Source: Planctomycetaceae bacterium (GTDB lineage Bacteria > Planctomycetota > Phycisphaerae > Phycisphaerales > SM1A02). From it: 8,331 nt of DNA. The stretch spans positions 1 to 8,331 of the forward strand of contig CANHFL010000031.1 of NCBI GenBank assembly GCA_947459855.1, in the 5' to 3' direction. The notes under the pieces were generated by a model that did not search any database, was not told the DNA's origin, and saw only the letters and a list, made by a program, of their open reading frames with translations. Position numbers and translations under genes: made by a program. Below are positions 1 through 7,685 of this stretch, one piece after another (the first letter of the stretch is position 1; each line of letters opens with the position of its first letter).

Positions 1-236
1 GCCACCGAGACCTGCTCGCCGGTGGCCATCAGCATGTCCATCTCGCGCGGGCTCGGGTTCGGGGAGATGCGGCCCGCCAGGTCGATCAGCTCGTCGGTCG
101 TGTGGCCCATGGCGCTGACGACCACGACCACGTCGTTGCCGGCGCGGCGCGCATCGACCACGCGCTGCGCGCAGCGCATGATCCGCGCGGGATCCGCCAC
201 GCTGGTGCCGCCGAACTTCTGGACGATGATTGGCAT
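1..236 (-). CDS. lysC: Aspartate kinase, N-terminal fragment (cut by window edge)
   Basis: Aspartate kinase phosphorylates L-aspartate with ATP. This is the first committed step to lysine, threonine, methionine and, in most bacteria, diaminopimelate for peptidoglycan; the enzyme is cytoplasmic. The 78 visible codons start [13 protein letters not shown]. The KFGGTSV motif (residues 7-13) is the hallmark nucleotide/aspartate-binding loop of the amino-acid kinase fold. It is followed by [16 protein letters not shown] (about 36-51) and by [13 protein letters not shown] (about 65-77), both standard aspartokinase signatures. The ATG at 236-234 is chosen because the family begins a few residues before KFGGTSV. 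Upstream lie AAGGAG (254-249, 12-base spacer) and GAAGG (245-241, 4-base spacer) as possible ribosome-binding sites. The gene lies 45 bases after the methyltransferase in the same direction, so co-transcription is possible. The ACT regulatory domains are outside the window, so feedback type cannot be judged. Confidence 0.96.
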   Translation of the reverse strand, partial: MPIIVQKFGGTSVADPARIMRCAQRVVDARRAGNDVVVVVSAMGHTTDELIDLAGRISPNPSPREMDMLMATGEQVSV

Positions 237-254
237 CCTGCCTTCGGTCTCCTT

Positions 255-292
255 GGCGCCGCTCCGGGCCCGGGACCGAGTCTAGCGGCGCC
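255..292 (-). promoter_or_regulatory. Stem-loop at the methyltransferase/lysC junction
   Basis: A perfect 9-base inverted repeat, GGCGCCGCT (255-263) and AGCGGCGCC (284-292), encloses a 20-base loop with its own self-complementary core CCGGGCCCGG (264-273). It covers the methyltransferase stop codon (TAG, 284-282). In the minus-strand transcript it ends exactly where the AAGGAG ribosome-binding site of lysC begins. There is no T-run after it, so it is not a convincing intrinsic terminator. A role in translation coupling, attenuation or mRNA processing is conceivable. At this GC content chance inverted repeats are common, so function is unproven. Confidence 0.35.
279..284 (-). promoter_or_regulatory. 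Possible -10 element for lysC (TAGACT)
   Basis: TAGACT on the minus strand fits the TANNNT pattern of a housekeeping -10 box and lies 42 bases before the lysC ATG. The same hexamer occurs upstream of typA and of the rightward MEMO-family gene. Its TAG is also the methyltransferase stop codon. No -35 match is seen about 17 bases upstream. Use of this promoter would start the transcript inside the neighbouring stem-loop and so remove one arm of it; the two calls are therefore alternatives. Confidence 0.2.
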
Positions 293-1961
293 CGGCGCCC
301 GCCTGCGAGCGCTTCGGTCCGATCGGTCCGATCGCCTGCGTCCACCACGCGACCAGGCCGGCGCGGGCCGCCGTCGGCACGCCGTACGCGTCGCACATCC
401 GCGCCGCGAACCGGGCCGCGGCGTCCCTCGACCCGGGCGCACGTTGCCAGGCACGCAGCGCGGCCGCGCCGTTCGCCCAGGCGCGCGCGTCGCCCGGGGC
501 CGGCAGCTCCATCAACTGACGGGCCGAGACTCGCAGTGCGCCCGGCGAGAGCGCCGCGCCGCCGTGGCGCTGCCACGCGAGCGCGGCCGTGGACGGCGCA
601 AGGAGTGCCGCGCCCACGCGCCACAGGTCGGCCGAGCGGCGTGGCTTCACCGTCACCACGGGGGTCGATGGCAGGAACGCGCCCGCAGCATCGACGAACG
701 CCTCGATCGCGCGCGTCTGGGTCGCCACCAGGAGCTTCGGGCCCCGGCGCGCCTTCAGCCAGGGCCCCAGCACCGGGTCGTTCTCGATCGCCTTGGCCCG
801 TACCACCGGCGCGAGCAACGCGCGGCCGTGAAGGCGGACCGGCGTGCGGCCCCAGGTGCACCCGGCGGCGTCGATCGCACCGACGGTGACCAGCGCGTGC
901 TCGCCGGCGCGCCGGGTGGCCTTCGGTGCGTCGATCACCCTCCCACGCAGCCCGTAGTAGTGCTGCCGGAAGTCGGCCGTCGCCTGCGCGTGGTCCCCGA
1001 TCGTTCCGCGCGTTCGCTCCGCACCCGGCTCCGGCACGCCGCGCACGGCCGCCAGCGCCGCCGACCATGCGCTGCCGCGGATGGCCGCGACACGCACGAC
1101 CGTGCCGTCCGCCGCGCAGGCCCGCACCGCTCCGGCACGCATTCCGCGCCGCAGCACCGGCACGCACGTGTGGACCGCGGCGCCGAACGTGCCCGCCCGC
1201 GGGAAGAGCACCGCGTCCAGCGCGCCGGCCTGCATGCAGGCACCGCGGACGCGTTCCGCATCGCCCGCCGCCAGGACCGAGATCGGCTGCACCATGGCCA
1301 CCACGCCGCGCGGACCTGAAAGTTCGGTCCCCAGCAGCAGGAAGGCGGCGGCCTGGTCGGCGTACCGGGTCACCGCGCCGCCGAAGCGCTCGCGCAGGGC
1401 AGCGCGCGCGTCGCCGGCCCGGGCCGTGGCGGCGGAAAGCTGTCCAAGGAAAGGGGGGTTCCCTGCGACAAGGTCCACCGTCCAGCCCCCCTTCCAGGCC
1501 CCTGCCGCCAGCGCGTCGCCGGCCCGAATGGATGCACGCCACGCTGCAGCCCCCCCGCCGATCTCCATCTCCAGCCGGACCCGCGCGATCGCCGCCGCCA
1601 TCGGGTCAAGGTCCATCCCGTGCACGGCGTGCGCCACCTGCGCGGCCGGGACGCCCGCGGCTCGCAGCCGCCGCGCGATCGCAAGGAGGAAGTTCCCCGT
1701 CCCGCACGCGGGGTCGACGGCGCGGAACGCGCGCCCGGGCTGTGCGGGCATCGCTTCGTCCAGGATCCAGTGCACCAGCGGCTCGGGCGTGTACCAGGTG
1801 CCCGCGGCGCGCACGGCGCCCCCGAGCTCGGCCGCACGCTTCGCGCCCTCGTATGCCCCCGCCAACGCCCCGATCCACGCACGGCGCGCCGCCGCGCCCC
1901 CCTGACGCACGCACTCCTCCCGAACGGCGTCGGTCAGGAGCTCGGCGTGCTCGGGGCGCAC
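282..1961 (-). CDS. Solitary N6-adenine-type DNA methyltransferase (Eco57I/TaqI-like)
   Basis: Predicted class I SAM-dependent DNA methyltransferase of 559 residues. Visible motifs in order: GTWYTP at 54-59 (motif X); DPACGTGNFL at 83-92 (SAM-binding motif I); MDLDP at 116-120 (motif II, acidic SAM ligand); GDAL at 148-151; and GNPPF at 167-171 (catalytic motif IV, NPPF type, typical of gamma-class adenine-N6 enzymes). Residues from about 330 to the end look like a target-recognition and C-terminal region; LRVSARQLMELPAP (476-489) resembles the segment closing the recognition domain in Eco57I/TaqI-type proteins. No PD-(D/E)xK nuclease motif is visible and no restriction gene is adjacent. The start is GTG at 1961, 20 bases after the typA stop, with no clear ribosome-binding site; the upstream frame stays open into typA but offers no ATG. 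The protein is about 23% alanine (131 of 559 by hand count). The methyltransferase fold is well supported; the substrate (DNA adenine) is inferred from motif IV, and the sequence recognised is unknown. Confidence 0.85.
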   Translation of the reverse strand: MRPEHAELLTDAVREECVRQGGAAARRAWIGALAGAYEGAKRAAELGGAVRAAGTWYTPEPLVHWILDEAMPAQPGRAFRAVDPACGTGNFLLAIARRLRAAGVPAAQVAHAVHGMDLDPMAAAIARVRLEMEIGGGAAAWRASIRAGDALAAGAWKGGWTVDLVAGNPPFLGQLSAATARAGDARAALRERFGGAVTRYADQAAAFLLLGTELSGPRGVVAMVQPISVLAAGDAERVRGACMQAGALDAVLFPRAGTFGAAVHTCVPVLRRGMRAGAVRACAADGTVVRVAAIRGSAWSAALAAVRGVPEPGAERTRGTIGDHAQATADFRQHYYGLRGRVIDAPKATRRAGEHALVTVGAIDAAGCTWGRTPVRLHGRALLAPVVRAKAIENDPVLGPWLKARRGPKLLVATQTRAIEAFVDAAGAFLPSTPVVTVKPRRSADLWRVGAALLAPSTAALAWQRHGGAALSPGALRVSARQLMELPAPGDARAWANGAAALRAWQRAPGSRDAAARFAARMCDAYGVPTAARAGLVAWWTQAIGPIGPKRSQAGAGRR

Positions 1962-1981
1962 GTGGTCGCGGTTCCGTGCGA

Positions 1982-3850
<1,869 letters not shown>

Positions 3851-3856
3851 TCGGGG

Positions 3857-3861
3857 TCCTT
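3857..3861 (-). promoter_or_regulatory. Ribosome-binding site of typA
   Basis: AAGGA on the minus strand, six bases before the typA ATG. It is the best-placed Shine-Dalgarno sequence in the window and fixes the typA start. By contrast, the carboxypeptidase, the methyltransferase and the MEMO-family gene show no good match. Confidence 0.65.
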
Positions 3862-3920
3862 GGGTGCGTGGCGTCCCGTCCGTGGGGCGACCCCCTGCCG
3901 GACGGCACGGGGAGCCCCGC

Positions 3921-3926
3921 AGTCTA
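3921..3926 (-). promoter_or_regulatory. Possible -10 element for typA (TAGACT)
   Basis: TAGACT on the minus strand lies 70 bases before the typA ATG, in the 144-base gap between the carboxypeptidase and typA. It matches TANNNT and repeats the hexamer seen before lysC and the rightward gene. No TTGACA-like -35 is present 16-18 bases upstream. The rest of the gap holds no reading frame I would call a gene. Confidence 0.3.
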
Positions 3927-3968
3927 ACCCAGCCCCGGTCAGGACCGTGCTTGCATTCCGTCGGGATT

Positions 3969-3992
3969 GCGCCGGGCCACGGCCCGCGGCGC
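3969..3992 (-). terminator. GC-rich hairpin just after the carboxypeptidase stop (weak terminator candidate)
   Basis: GCGCCGGGCC (3969-3978) pairs with GGCCCGCGGCGC (3981-3992) except for a two-base bulge, giving about ten base pairs. In practice the loop would open to CGTG or wider. It starts three bases past the TAA of the carboxypeptidase gene. No T-run follows on the minus strand, so it may only stabilise a 3' end or act together with Rho. Confidence 0.3.
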
Positions 3993-3994
3993 GA

Positions 3995-5563
3995 TTACAG
4001 GCCGTACATCGGAAGCAGCTTCGCCTCGAGGTGCCGCATCAGCGGGTCGGCGCTGAGCGGCGCGCCCGTGACCACCTTGCAGAGGTCCGCGCTCAGGTGG
4101 CGCCGCCCCTGCCGGTGGACGTGCTCGTTCAGCCACGTGCGCAGCGGGGTGAACTCGCCGCGCGCGAAACCCTCCTCCATGCCGGGGATCGCCTTCCGGG
4201 CGGCCTCGAACAGCTGGGCCGCATAGAGCGTCCCCAGCGTGTAGGTCGGGAAGTAGCCGATCATGCCGCCCGACCAGTGCACGTCCTGCAGGCACCCGCG
4301 GCGGTCGTCCGGCACGGTCAGGCCCAGGTAGTCCTTGTACAGGCGGTTCCACTCGGCCGGCAGGTCCGCGAGGTCCATGTCGCGGCTGATCATCGCCCGC
4401 TCAAGCTCGAAACGGATCATGACGTGCATGTTGTAGGTGCCCTCGTCGGCATCGACGCGGATGAAGCCAGGCTCCACCACGTTGCAGGCCTCGTACACCT
4501 GTTCGACGCTGAACATGTCCGCCGCACCGCCGAAGTGCGCGTCCATCTTCGGCTTGGCCCATGTCCAGAAGGCACGGCTGCGGCCGACCTGGTTCTCCCA
4601 CAGCCGGCTCTGGCTCTCGTGGATCGAGAGGCTCACGGCCTCGCCCATCGGCGTGCCGATCCAATGCGGGTCGAGCCCCTGCTCGTACATGCCGTGTCCG
4701 GTCTCGTGCATCGTGCTGCCAAGGCCGTCCAGGAGGCAGCGCTCGCTGTAGCGGCTCGTCATGCGGACGTCGTTGCAGTGGCTGCCGCCGCAGAAGGGAT
4801 GCGTGCTCCGGTCCAGGCGGCCTCGCTCGAAATCGAAGCCGATCGTGCCCGCGACGAAGCGCGCGAACCGTTCCTGCGTGGCCAGGTCCATCGGGTGGTC
4901 GTTGAAGCGCCCGTCGGGCACGCGCGCGCCGGGGTGCGACGCCGCACCGCGCAGGCGGTCGAGCAGCGCCTGCAGCCGCGTGCGCAGCGGGTGGAACACG
5001 GCCTCGACCTGCTTGGCGGTGCATCCCGGCTCGTAGCTGTCGGCCAGCGCGTCCCAGCGCTCGCCGTGGGTGCGGTCCCAGCCGAAGCAATCGGCCTTCT
5101 GCCTGTTCAGCGCGACGATGCGCTCGAGCCACGGGCGGAACCGCTTGAAGTCGCTCGCCTTGCGCGCCTCGGCCCATTCGTGCTGGGCGATGCTTGCCAC
5201 GGATGCCAGTTCCTCGACCAGCGCCGCCGGGAGCTTGGTCGCCTTGTCGTAGTCGCGCCGCAGTTCGCGCACGTTGACGCGATCCGGGTGCGTCGCCGGC
5301 AGCGATGCGGTGGCATGCTCCGCCTGTGCCAGCGCATCGCCCAGCCGCGGGTCGGTGGACAGCGCGTGCGCCATCTTCGCCAGCTGCGCCAGCTGCCGGG
5401 CCCGGAACTCGATGCCGCCTGCGGGCATCATCGTCTCCTGGTCCCACCCGAGGATCGACGCCGTGCTGCCGACGAGGTGCGCCTCGCGCGCCATCGCGAC
5501 GGCGGCCTCGACGGACGGATGCGAGGCGTTCTGCGCAGCGGACGGGGCATGCAGGGTCGTCAT
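3995..5563 (-). CDS. M32 family metallocarboxypeptidase (carboxypeptidase Taq type)
   Basis: Cytoplasmic M32 carboxypeptidases remove C-terminal amino acids from peptides using a divalent metal. The 522 residues match the usual length of about 500. Diagnostic motifs (numbered from the ATG at 5563): [13 protein letters not shown] near the N-terminus (38-50); [18 protein letters not shown] (255-272, family usually HPFT and DVRITTRY); the zinc site [13 protein letters not shown] with HETGH at 286-290; [10 protein letters not shown] (315-324), which supplies the third metal-ligand Glu region; and GYFPTYTLG (436-444). The stop is TAA at 3997-3995. ATG 5563 is chosen over the TTG three codons upstream (5572), because that TTG overlaps a TATGAT element and ATG is the commoner start. 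No Shine-Dalgarno is visible at either. The gene is flanked by terminator-like hairpins, so it is probably transcribed alone. No signal peptide is seen. Confidence 0.96.
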   Translation of the reverse strand: MTTLHAPSAAQNASHPSVEAAVAMAREAHLVGSTASILGWDQETMMPAGGIEFRARQLAQLAKMAHALSTDPRLGDALAQAEHATASLPATHPDRVNVRELRRDYDKATKLPAALVEELASVASIAQHEWAEARKASDFKRFRPWLERIVALNRQKADCFGWDRTHGERWDALADSYEPGCTAKQVEAVFHPLRTRLQALLDRLRGAASHPGARVPDGRFNDHPMDLATQERFARFVAGTIGFDFERGRLDRSTHPFCGGSHCNDVRMTSRYSERCLLDGLGSTMHETGHGMYEQGLDPHWIGTPMGEAVSLSIHESQSRLWENQVGRSRAFWTWAKPKMDAHFGGAADMFSVEQVYEACNVVEPGFIRVDADEGTYNMHVMIRFELERAMISRDMDLADLPAEWNRLYKDYLGLTVPDDRRGCLQDVHWSGGMIGYFPTYTLGTLYAAQLFEAARKAIPGMEEGFARGEFTPLRTWLNEHVHRQGRRHLSADLCKVVTGAPLSADPLMRHLEAKLLPMYGL

Positions 5564-5571
5564 GGGCCGCA

Positions 5572-5601
5572 ATCATACGGACGCCCCGCCGACCGATCCA
5601 A
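5572..5601 (-). promoter_or_regulatory. Possible promoter of the M32 carboxypeptidase
   Basis: On the minus strand TTGGAT (5601-5596), an 18-base spacer and TATGAT (5577-5572) resemble a weak sigma-70-type promoter. The -10 matches the consensus at five of six positions. A transcript start six to eight bases downstream would fall at about 5566-5564, next to the ATG at 5563. That would give an almost leaderless mRNA and fits the missing ribosome-binding site. The -35 overlaps the T-run of the preceding terminator. Confidence 0.35.
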
Positions 5602-5638
5602 AACGCACGAGGCGCGCCCGTCGAAGGCGCGCCTCGTG
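5600..5638 (-). terminator. Intrinsic terminator of the DUF1573-ankyrin gene
   Basis: A perfect 13-base inverted repeat, CACGAGGCGCGCC (5606-5618) and GGCGCGCCTCGTG (5626-5638), encloses a 7-base loop. On the minus strand it is followed by GCG and a short TTTT (5603-5600). It lies 22 bases past the TGA of the ankyrin gene. It is the strongest hairpin I see in the window. There is no T-run on the plus-strand side, so it acts for leftward transcription. Confidence 0.8.
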
Positions 5639-5660
5639 GATGGGTCCAGGGGACCGGACG

Positions 5661-7496
5661 TCAGGGCTTCGCCGCGGGCGGCTGCACCGCGGCGGTGCTT
5701 GCCGGCACGATCGGCTCGAGGAACTTCACGACCTCGTCGCGCTTCGTGTCCACGCGGTTGCGGGCGTGGTCGATGGCGCCCCAGCCTCGCGCGTCCTTGG
5801 CGGCCACGTCGGCCTTGGAGTCGATCAGCAGCTTGATCTTCTCGAGGTCGGTGGCGTAGCCGCACGCGATGAGGAACGGCGTCATGCCCATCGTGTTCTT
5901 GGAGGTCAGGTCGCCGCCCTTCGCCAGGATGAGCTTCACCGACTCGAGCTTGCCCGTGCGGATGGCGCGCATCAGCGCGGTCTCGCCCGCCAGCTTGTCG
6001 GTCGCCTTCACGTCGGCGCCCTTCGCGATCAGCGCGGCGACGACCTCGGGCTTGCCGACACCCGCGGCCCACATGAGCGGCGTCATGCCGTTCACGTCGG
6101 CGATGTTCGGGTTCGCGCCGGCGTCGAGCAGGACCTGCACCGAGTCCATCGTGCCCAGGCCCGAGGCCCAGAGCAGCGGCGAACCCTGGACCTGGTCGCG
6201 CGCGTTGGCGTCGCCGCCGGCAGCGATCAGGAGCTTCAGGACGTCGGCCTTGCCCTTCTCGGCGGCCAGCGTGACGGGCGTCTTGCCGGTGCGGTCCTGC
6301 GCATTCGGGCTGGCCTTGGCCTCCAGCAGCGCCTTCACGCAGTCCGCCTCCCCGGACTCGGCGGCGAAGTGCAGCGCGGTGCGCTTCGACATCCGCTCGG
6401 GGTCATCGACCTTGGTGCCGGACGCGAGCGCCTTCTTGAGCGCCGCAACGTCCTTGGCCCGCACCGCGGTGACGGTGGCGGGAACGGCCTCGCCGGCAGC
6501 CGTGGCCGGCGGGGGCACGACGCCCGGCTTCAGCGCGCGCTTGACCAGCACCGAGAGCTGCGGCGCCTTCGGGTGGTCGGTCATGACGGCGATCTTGACC
6601 GAGCTGCCGTTGGCCTCCCACTTCTTCCAATCGATCTGGATCTCGTGCTCCATCTTCGATCCCTCGGGGATCGCCACCAGGACGTCCGGCAGCGCTCCCG
6701 TGACCTTGAACGGCGTGTTGTCCATGCCGGTCAGCTTGATCGCGGTGGGCGGCGCATCGGGGGAGGAAGGCCCGTCGATCATGTCCTGGCTGATCGCGAC
6801 GAACGCCTTGACGTCGCCACGCACGGTCAGGATCTGCGGCGGATGCCCGTCGATCGTGAAGGTGACCTGCTTGGTCAGCGGGATGCCTGCCTTCGATCCG
6901 GGCTTCAGCGTGATGTCGACGTTCGCGGAGGCGCCGGGAGCGATCTCTCCCGGGGGCGCGCTGCTGGTGGTGCAGCCGCAGCCGGGGGTGATCTTCGTCA
7001 CCTTGATCGGGGTGTCCAGGATGTTGACGATCTTGATCGTGCCGGTCTTGGCGACGTCGGCGATCATCTCGCCAAGGTCGAGCACCTCGGGCTCGAACTT
7101 GATCGCCGGACGATTGTCCATGGACGCCGCGGGGGCCGGGACGCTGCCTGCCTGGGCCGCGGTGGTCGCCAGCGAGGGCATGACGGCGTTCGGATCGACC
7201 TTCTGGACGGGGGCGCCCTTCTCGTTCTGGGCCTGCTGGACAGCGGCCTCGAGCGCCGCTTGGCGGTCCTTCTCCTGCTCGGCGGCCTTCTTCGCGCGGT
7301 AGGCATCCCGGGCGGCCGCACTCATCTGCGTTCCGGTCTCGCTGCCGCCCTTCGTGGCGGGCGTCTGGCGGCCCGGGGTCTTCTCGGTGGCCGGGGACGG
7401 CTGGACGCCGTCCTGCGCGAGCACGGGGGTGACGAGGCCGAGCGCGAGCACGCCGAGCGCAAGGCGGGTGGCGACGATGTGGCTGTTCGGGTTCAT
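5661..7496 (-). CDS. Secreted DUF1573 and ankyrin-repeat fusion protein
   Basis: A 611-residue protein of unknown function. Residues 1-27 are a typical signal peptide: LALGVLALGLVTPVLA is the hydrophobic core, with a likely cleavage VLA/QD and no lipobox Cys. Residues 30-128 are low-complexity, with a charged helical stretch (about 62-94). Residues 130-228 match DUF1573, an Ig-like module, with its signature PGCGCTT (Cys173 and Cys175), PPGEIAPG and VRGDV. Residues 230-322 form a second related beta domain (ending MTDHPKAPQLSVLVKR). From about 341 there are roughly seven ankyrin repeats, for example TALHFAAESGEADCVKALLE (373-392), TPLMWAAGVGKPEVVAALIA (472-491) and TALMRAIRTGKLESVKLILA (506-525). 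The C-terminus is Pro/Ala-rich. It is probably a periplasmic or surface binding protein; its partner is unknown. The ATG at 7496 is preferred because it starts directly on the signal peptide; the open frame extends to 7820 without family-like sequence. No good ribosome-binding site is seen. It ends in a strong terminator. Confidence 0.9.
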   Translation of the reverse strand: MNPNSHIVATRLALGVLALGLVTPVLAQDGVQPSPATEKTPGRQTPATKGGSETGTQMSAAARDAYRAKKAAEQEKDRQAALEAAVQQAQNEKGAPVQKVDPNAVMPSLATTAAQAGSVPAPAASMDNRPAIKFEPEVLDLGEMIADVAKTGTIKIVNILDTPIKVTKITPGCGCTTSSAPPGEIAPGASANVDITLKPGSKAGIPLTKQVTFTIDGHPPQILTVRGDVKAFVAISQDMIDGPSSPDAPPTAIKLTGMDNTPFKVTGALPDVLVAIPEGSKMEHEIQIDWKKWEANGSSVKIAVMTDHPKAPQLSVLVKRALKPGVVPPPATAAGEAVPATVTAVRAKDVAALKKALASGTKVDDPERMSKRTALHFAAESGEADCVKALLEAKASPNAQDRTGKTPVTLAAEKGKADVLKLLIAAGGDANARDQVQGSPLLWASGLGTMDSVQVLLDAGANPNIADVNGMTPLMWAAGVGKPEVVAALIAKGADVKATDKLAGETALMRAIRTGKLESVKLILAKGGDLTSKNTMGMTPFLIACGYATDLEKIKLLIDSKADVAAKDARGWGAIDHARNRVDTKRDEVVKFLEPIVPASTAAVQPPAAKP

Positions 7497-7518
7497 GCGG
7501 ACCAGGTGTTTGGGGTGA

Positions 7519-7552
7519 TGGCCCGGACGGGCGTGCATGCCCGGCGGGGCCA
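7519..7552. repeat. 34-base interrupted palindrome upstream of the ankyrin gene
   Basis: Plus strand: TGGCCC, three bases, CGGGC, GTGCAT, GCCCG, three bases, GGGCCA. Both pairs of arms (6 and 5 bases) are perfect complements, with a symmetric 3+3 mismatch between them and a nearly self-complementary centre. It ends 22 bases before the ATG at 7496. It could be an operator for a dimeric regulator or a hairpin in the 5' leader of the minus-strand mRNA. Function is inferred only. Confidence 0.45.
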
Positions 7553-7555
7553 ATG

Positions 7556-7561
7556 ATGCTA
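7556..7561 (-). promoter_or_regulatory. Weak -10 candidate for the ankyrin gene (TAGCAT)
   Basis: TAGCAT on the minus strand fits TANNNT and lies three bases before the 34-base palindrome, which would place the palindrome across the transcript start. No -35 match is seen. Elsewhere in this 189-base divergent region (7497-7685) I find no gene; it holds the palindrome, this hexamer, a GC-rich self-complementary run at 7649-7662 and the TAGACT of the rightward gene. Confidence 0.15.
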
Positions 7562-7666
7562 CCTGCGCCGTACCGCGTGGCGCGTGTGGTGGTATCGGAC
7601 AGAAGAGCCCGCAGTTCGCGCGATTTCCTCCAAATGTGCCGCAAGCGACCGCCCCCGGGCGGGCGA

Positions 7667-7672
7667 TAGACT
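7667..7672 (+). promoter_or_regulatory. Possible -10 element of the MEMO-family gene (TAGACT)
   Basis: TAGACT on the plus strand, 13 bases before the ATG at 7686. It is the same hexamer as upstream of typA and lysC and is in the sense orientation. If used, transcription would start about six bases before the ATG, in keeping with the absence of a Shine-Dalgarno sequence there. No clear -35 is present. If translation starts at the later ATG (7734) the leader would be about 55 bases. Confidence 0.3.
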
Positions 7673-7685
7673 TCCTTTCCACGCC

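Noticed and set aside
237..300. Lysine riboswitch before lysC
   Set aside because: The gap is only 45 bases. A lysine riboswitch is well over 150 bases and would have to lie within the methyltransferase coding sequence; none of its conserved elements was seen.
102..1319. Plus-strand frame of 405 codons, with smaller overlapping frames at the left end
   Set aside because: It is antisense to lysC and the methyltransferase, both of which have clear family motifs. The product is Arg/Ala-rich with no recognisable features.
5564..5572. TTG start at 5572 for the carboxypeptidase
   Set aside because: It adds only three residues, overlaps the TATGAT promoter candidate by one base and has no ribosome-binding site. 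ATG at 5563 is simpler, though the difference cannot be settled from sequence alone.
5274..7556. A 760-codon open frame on the plus strand
   Set aside because: It is antisense to the carboxypeptidase N-terminus and the whole DUF1573-ankyrin gene. The repeats in its translation mirror the ankyrin repeats, and no independent domain is visible.
7649..7662. Self-complementary GC run before the MEMO-family gene as a regulatory hairpin
   Set aside because: The arms CCGCCC and GGGCGG leave a two-base loop, which cannot form without opening the stem. Such runs are expected by chance at this GC content.
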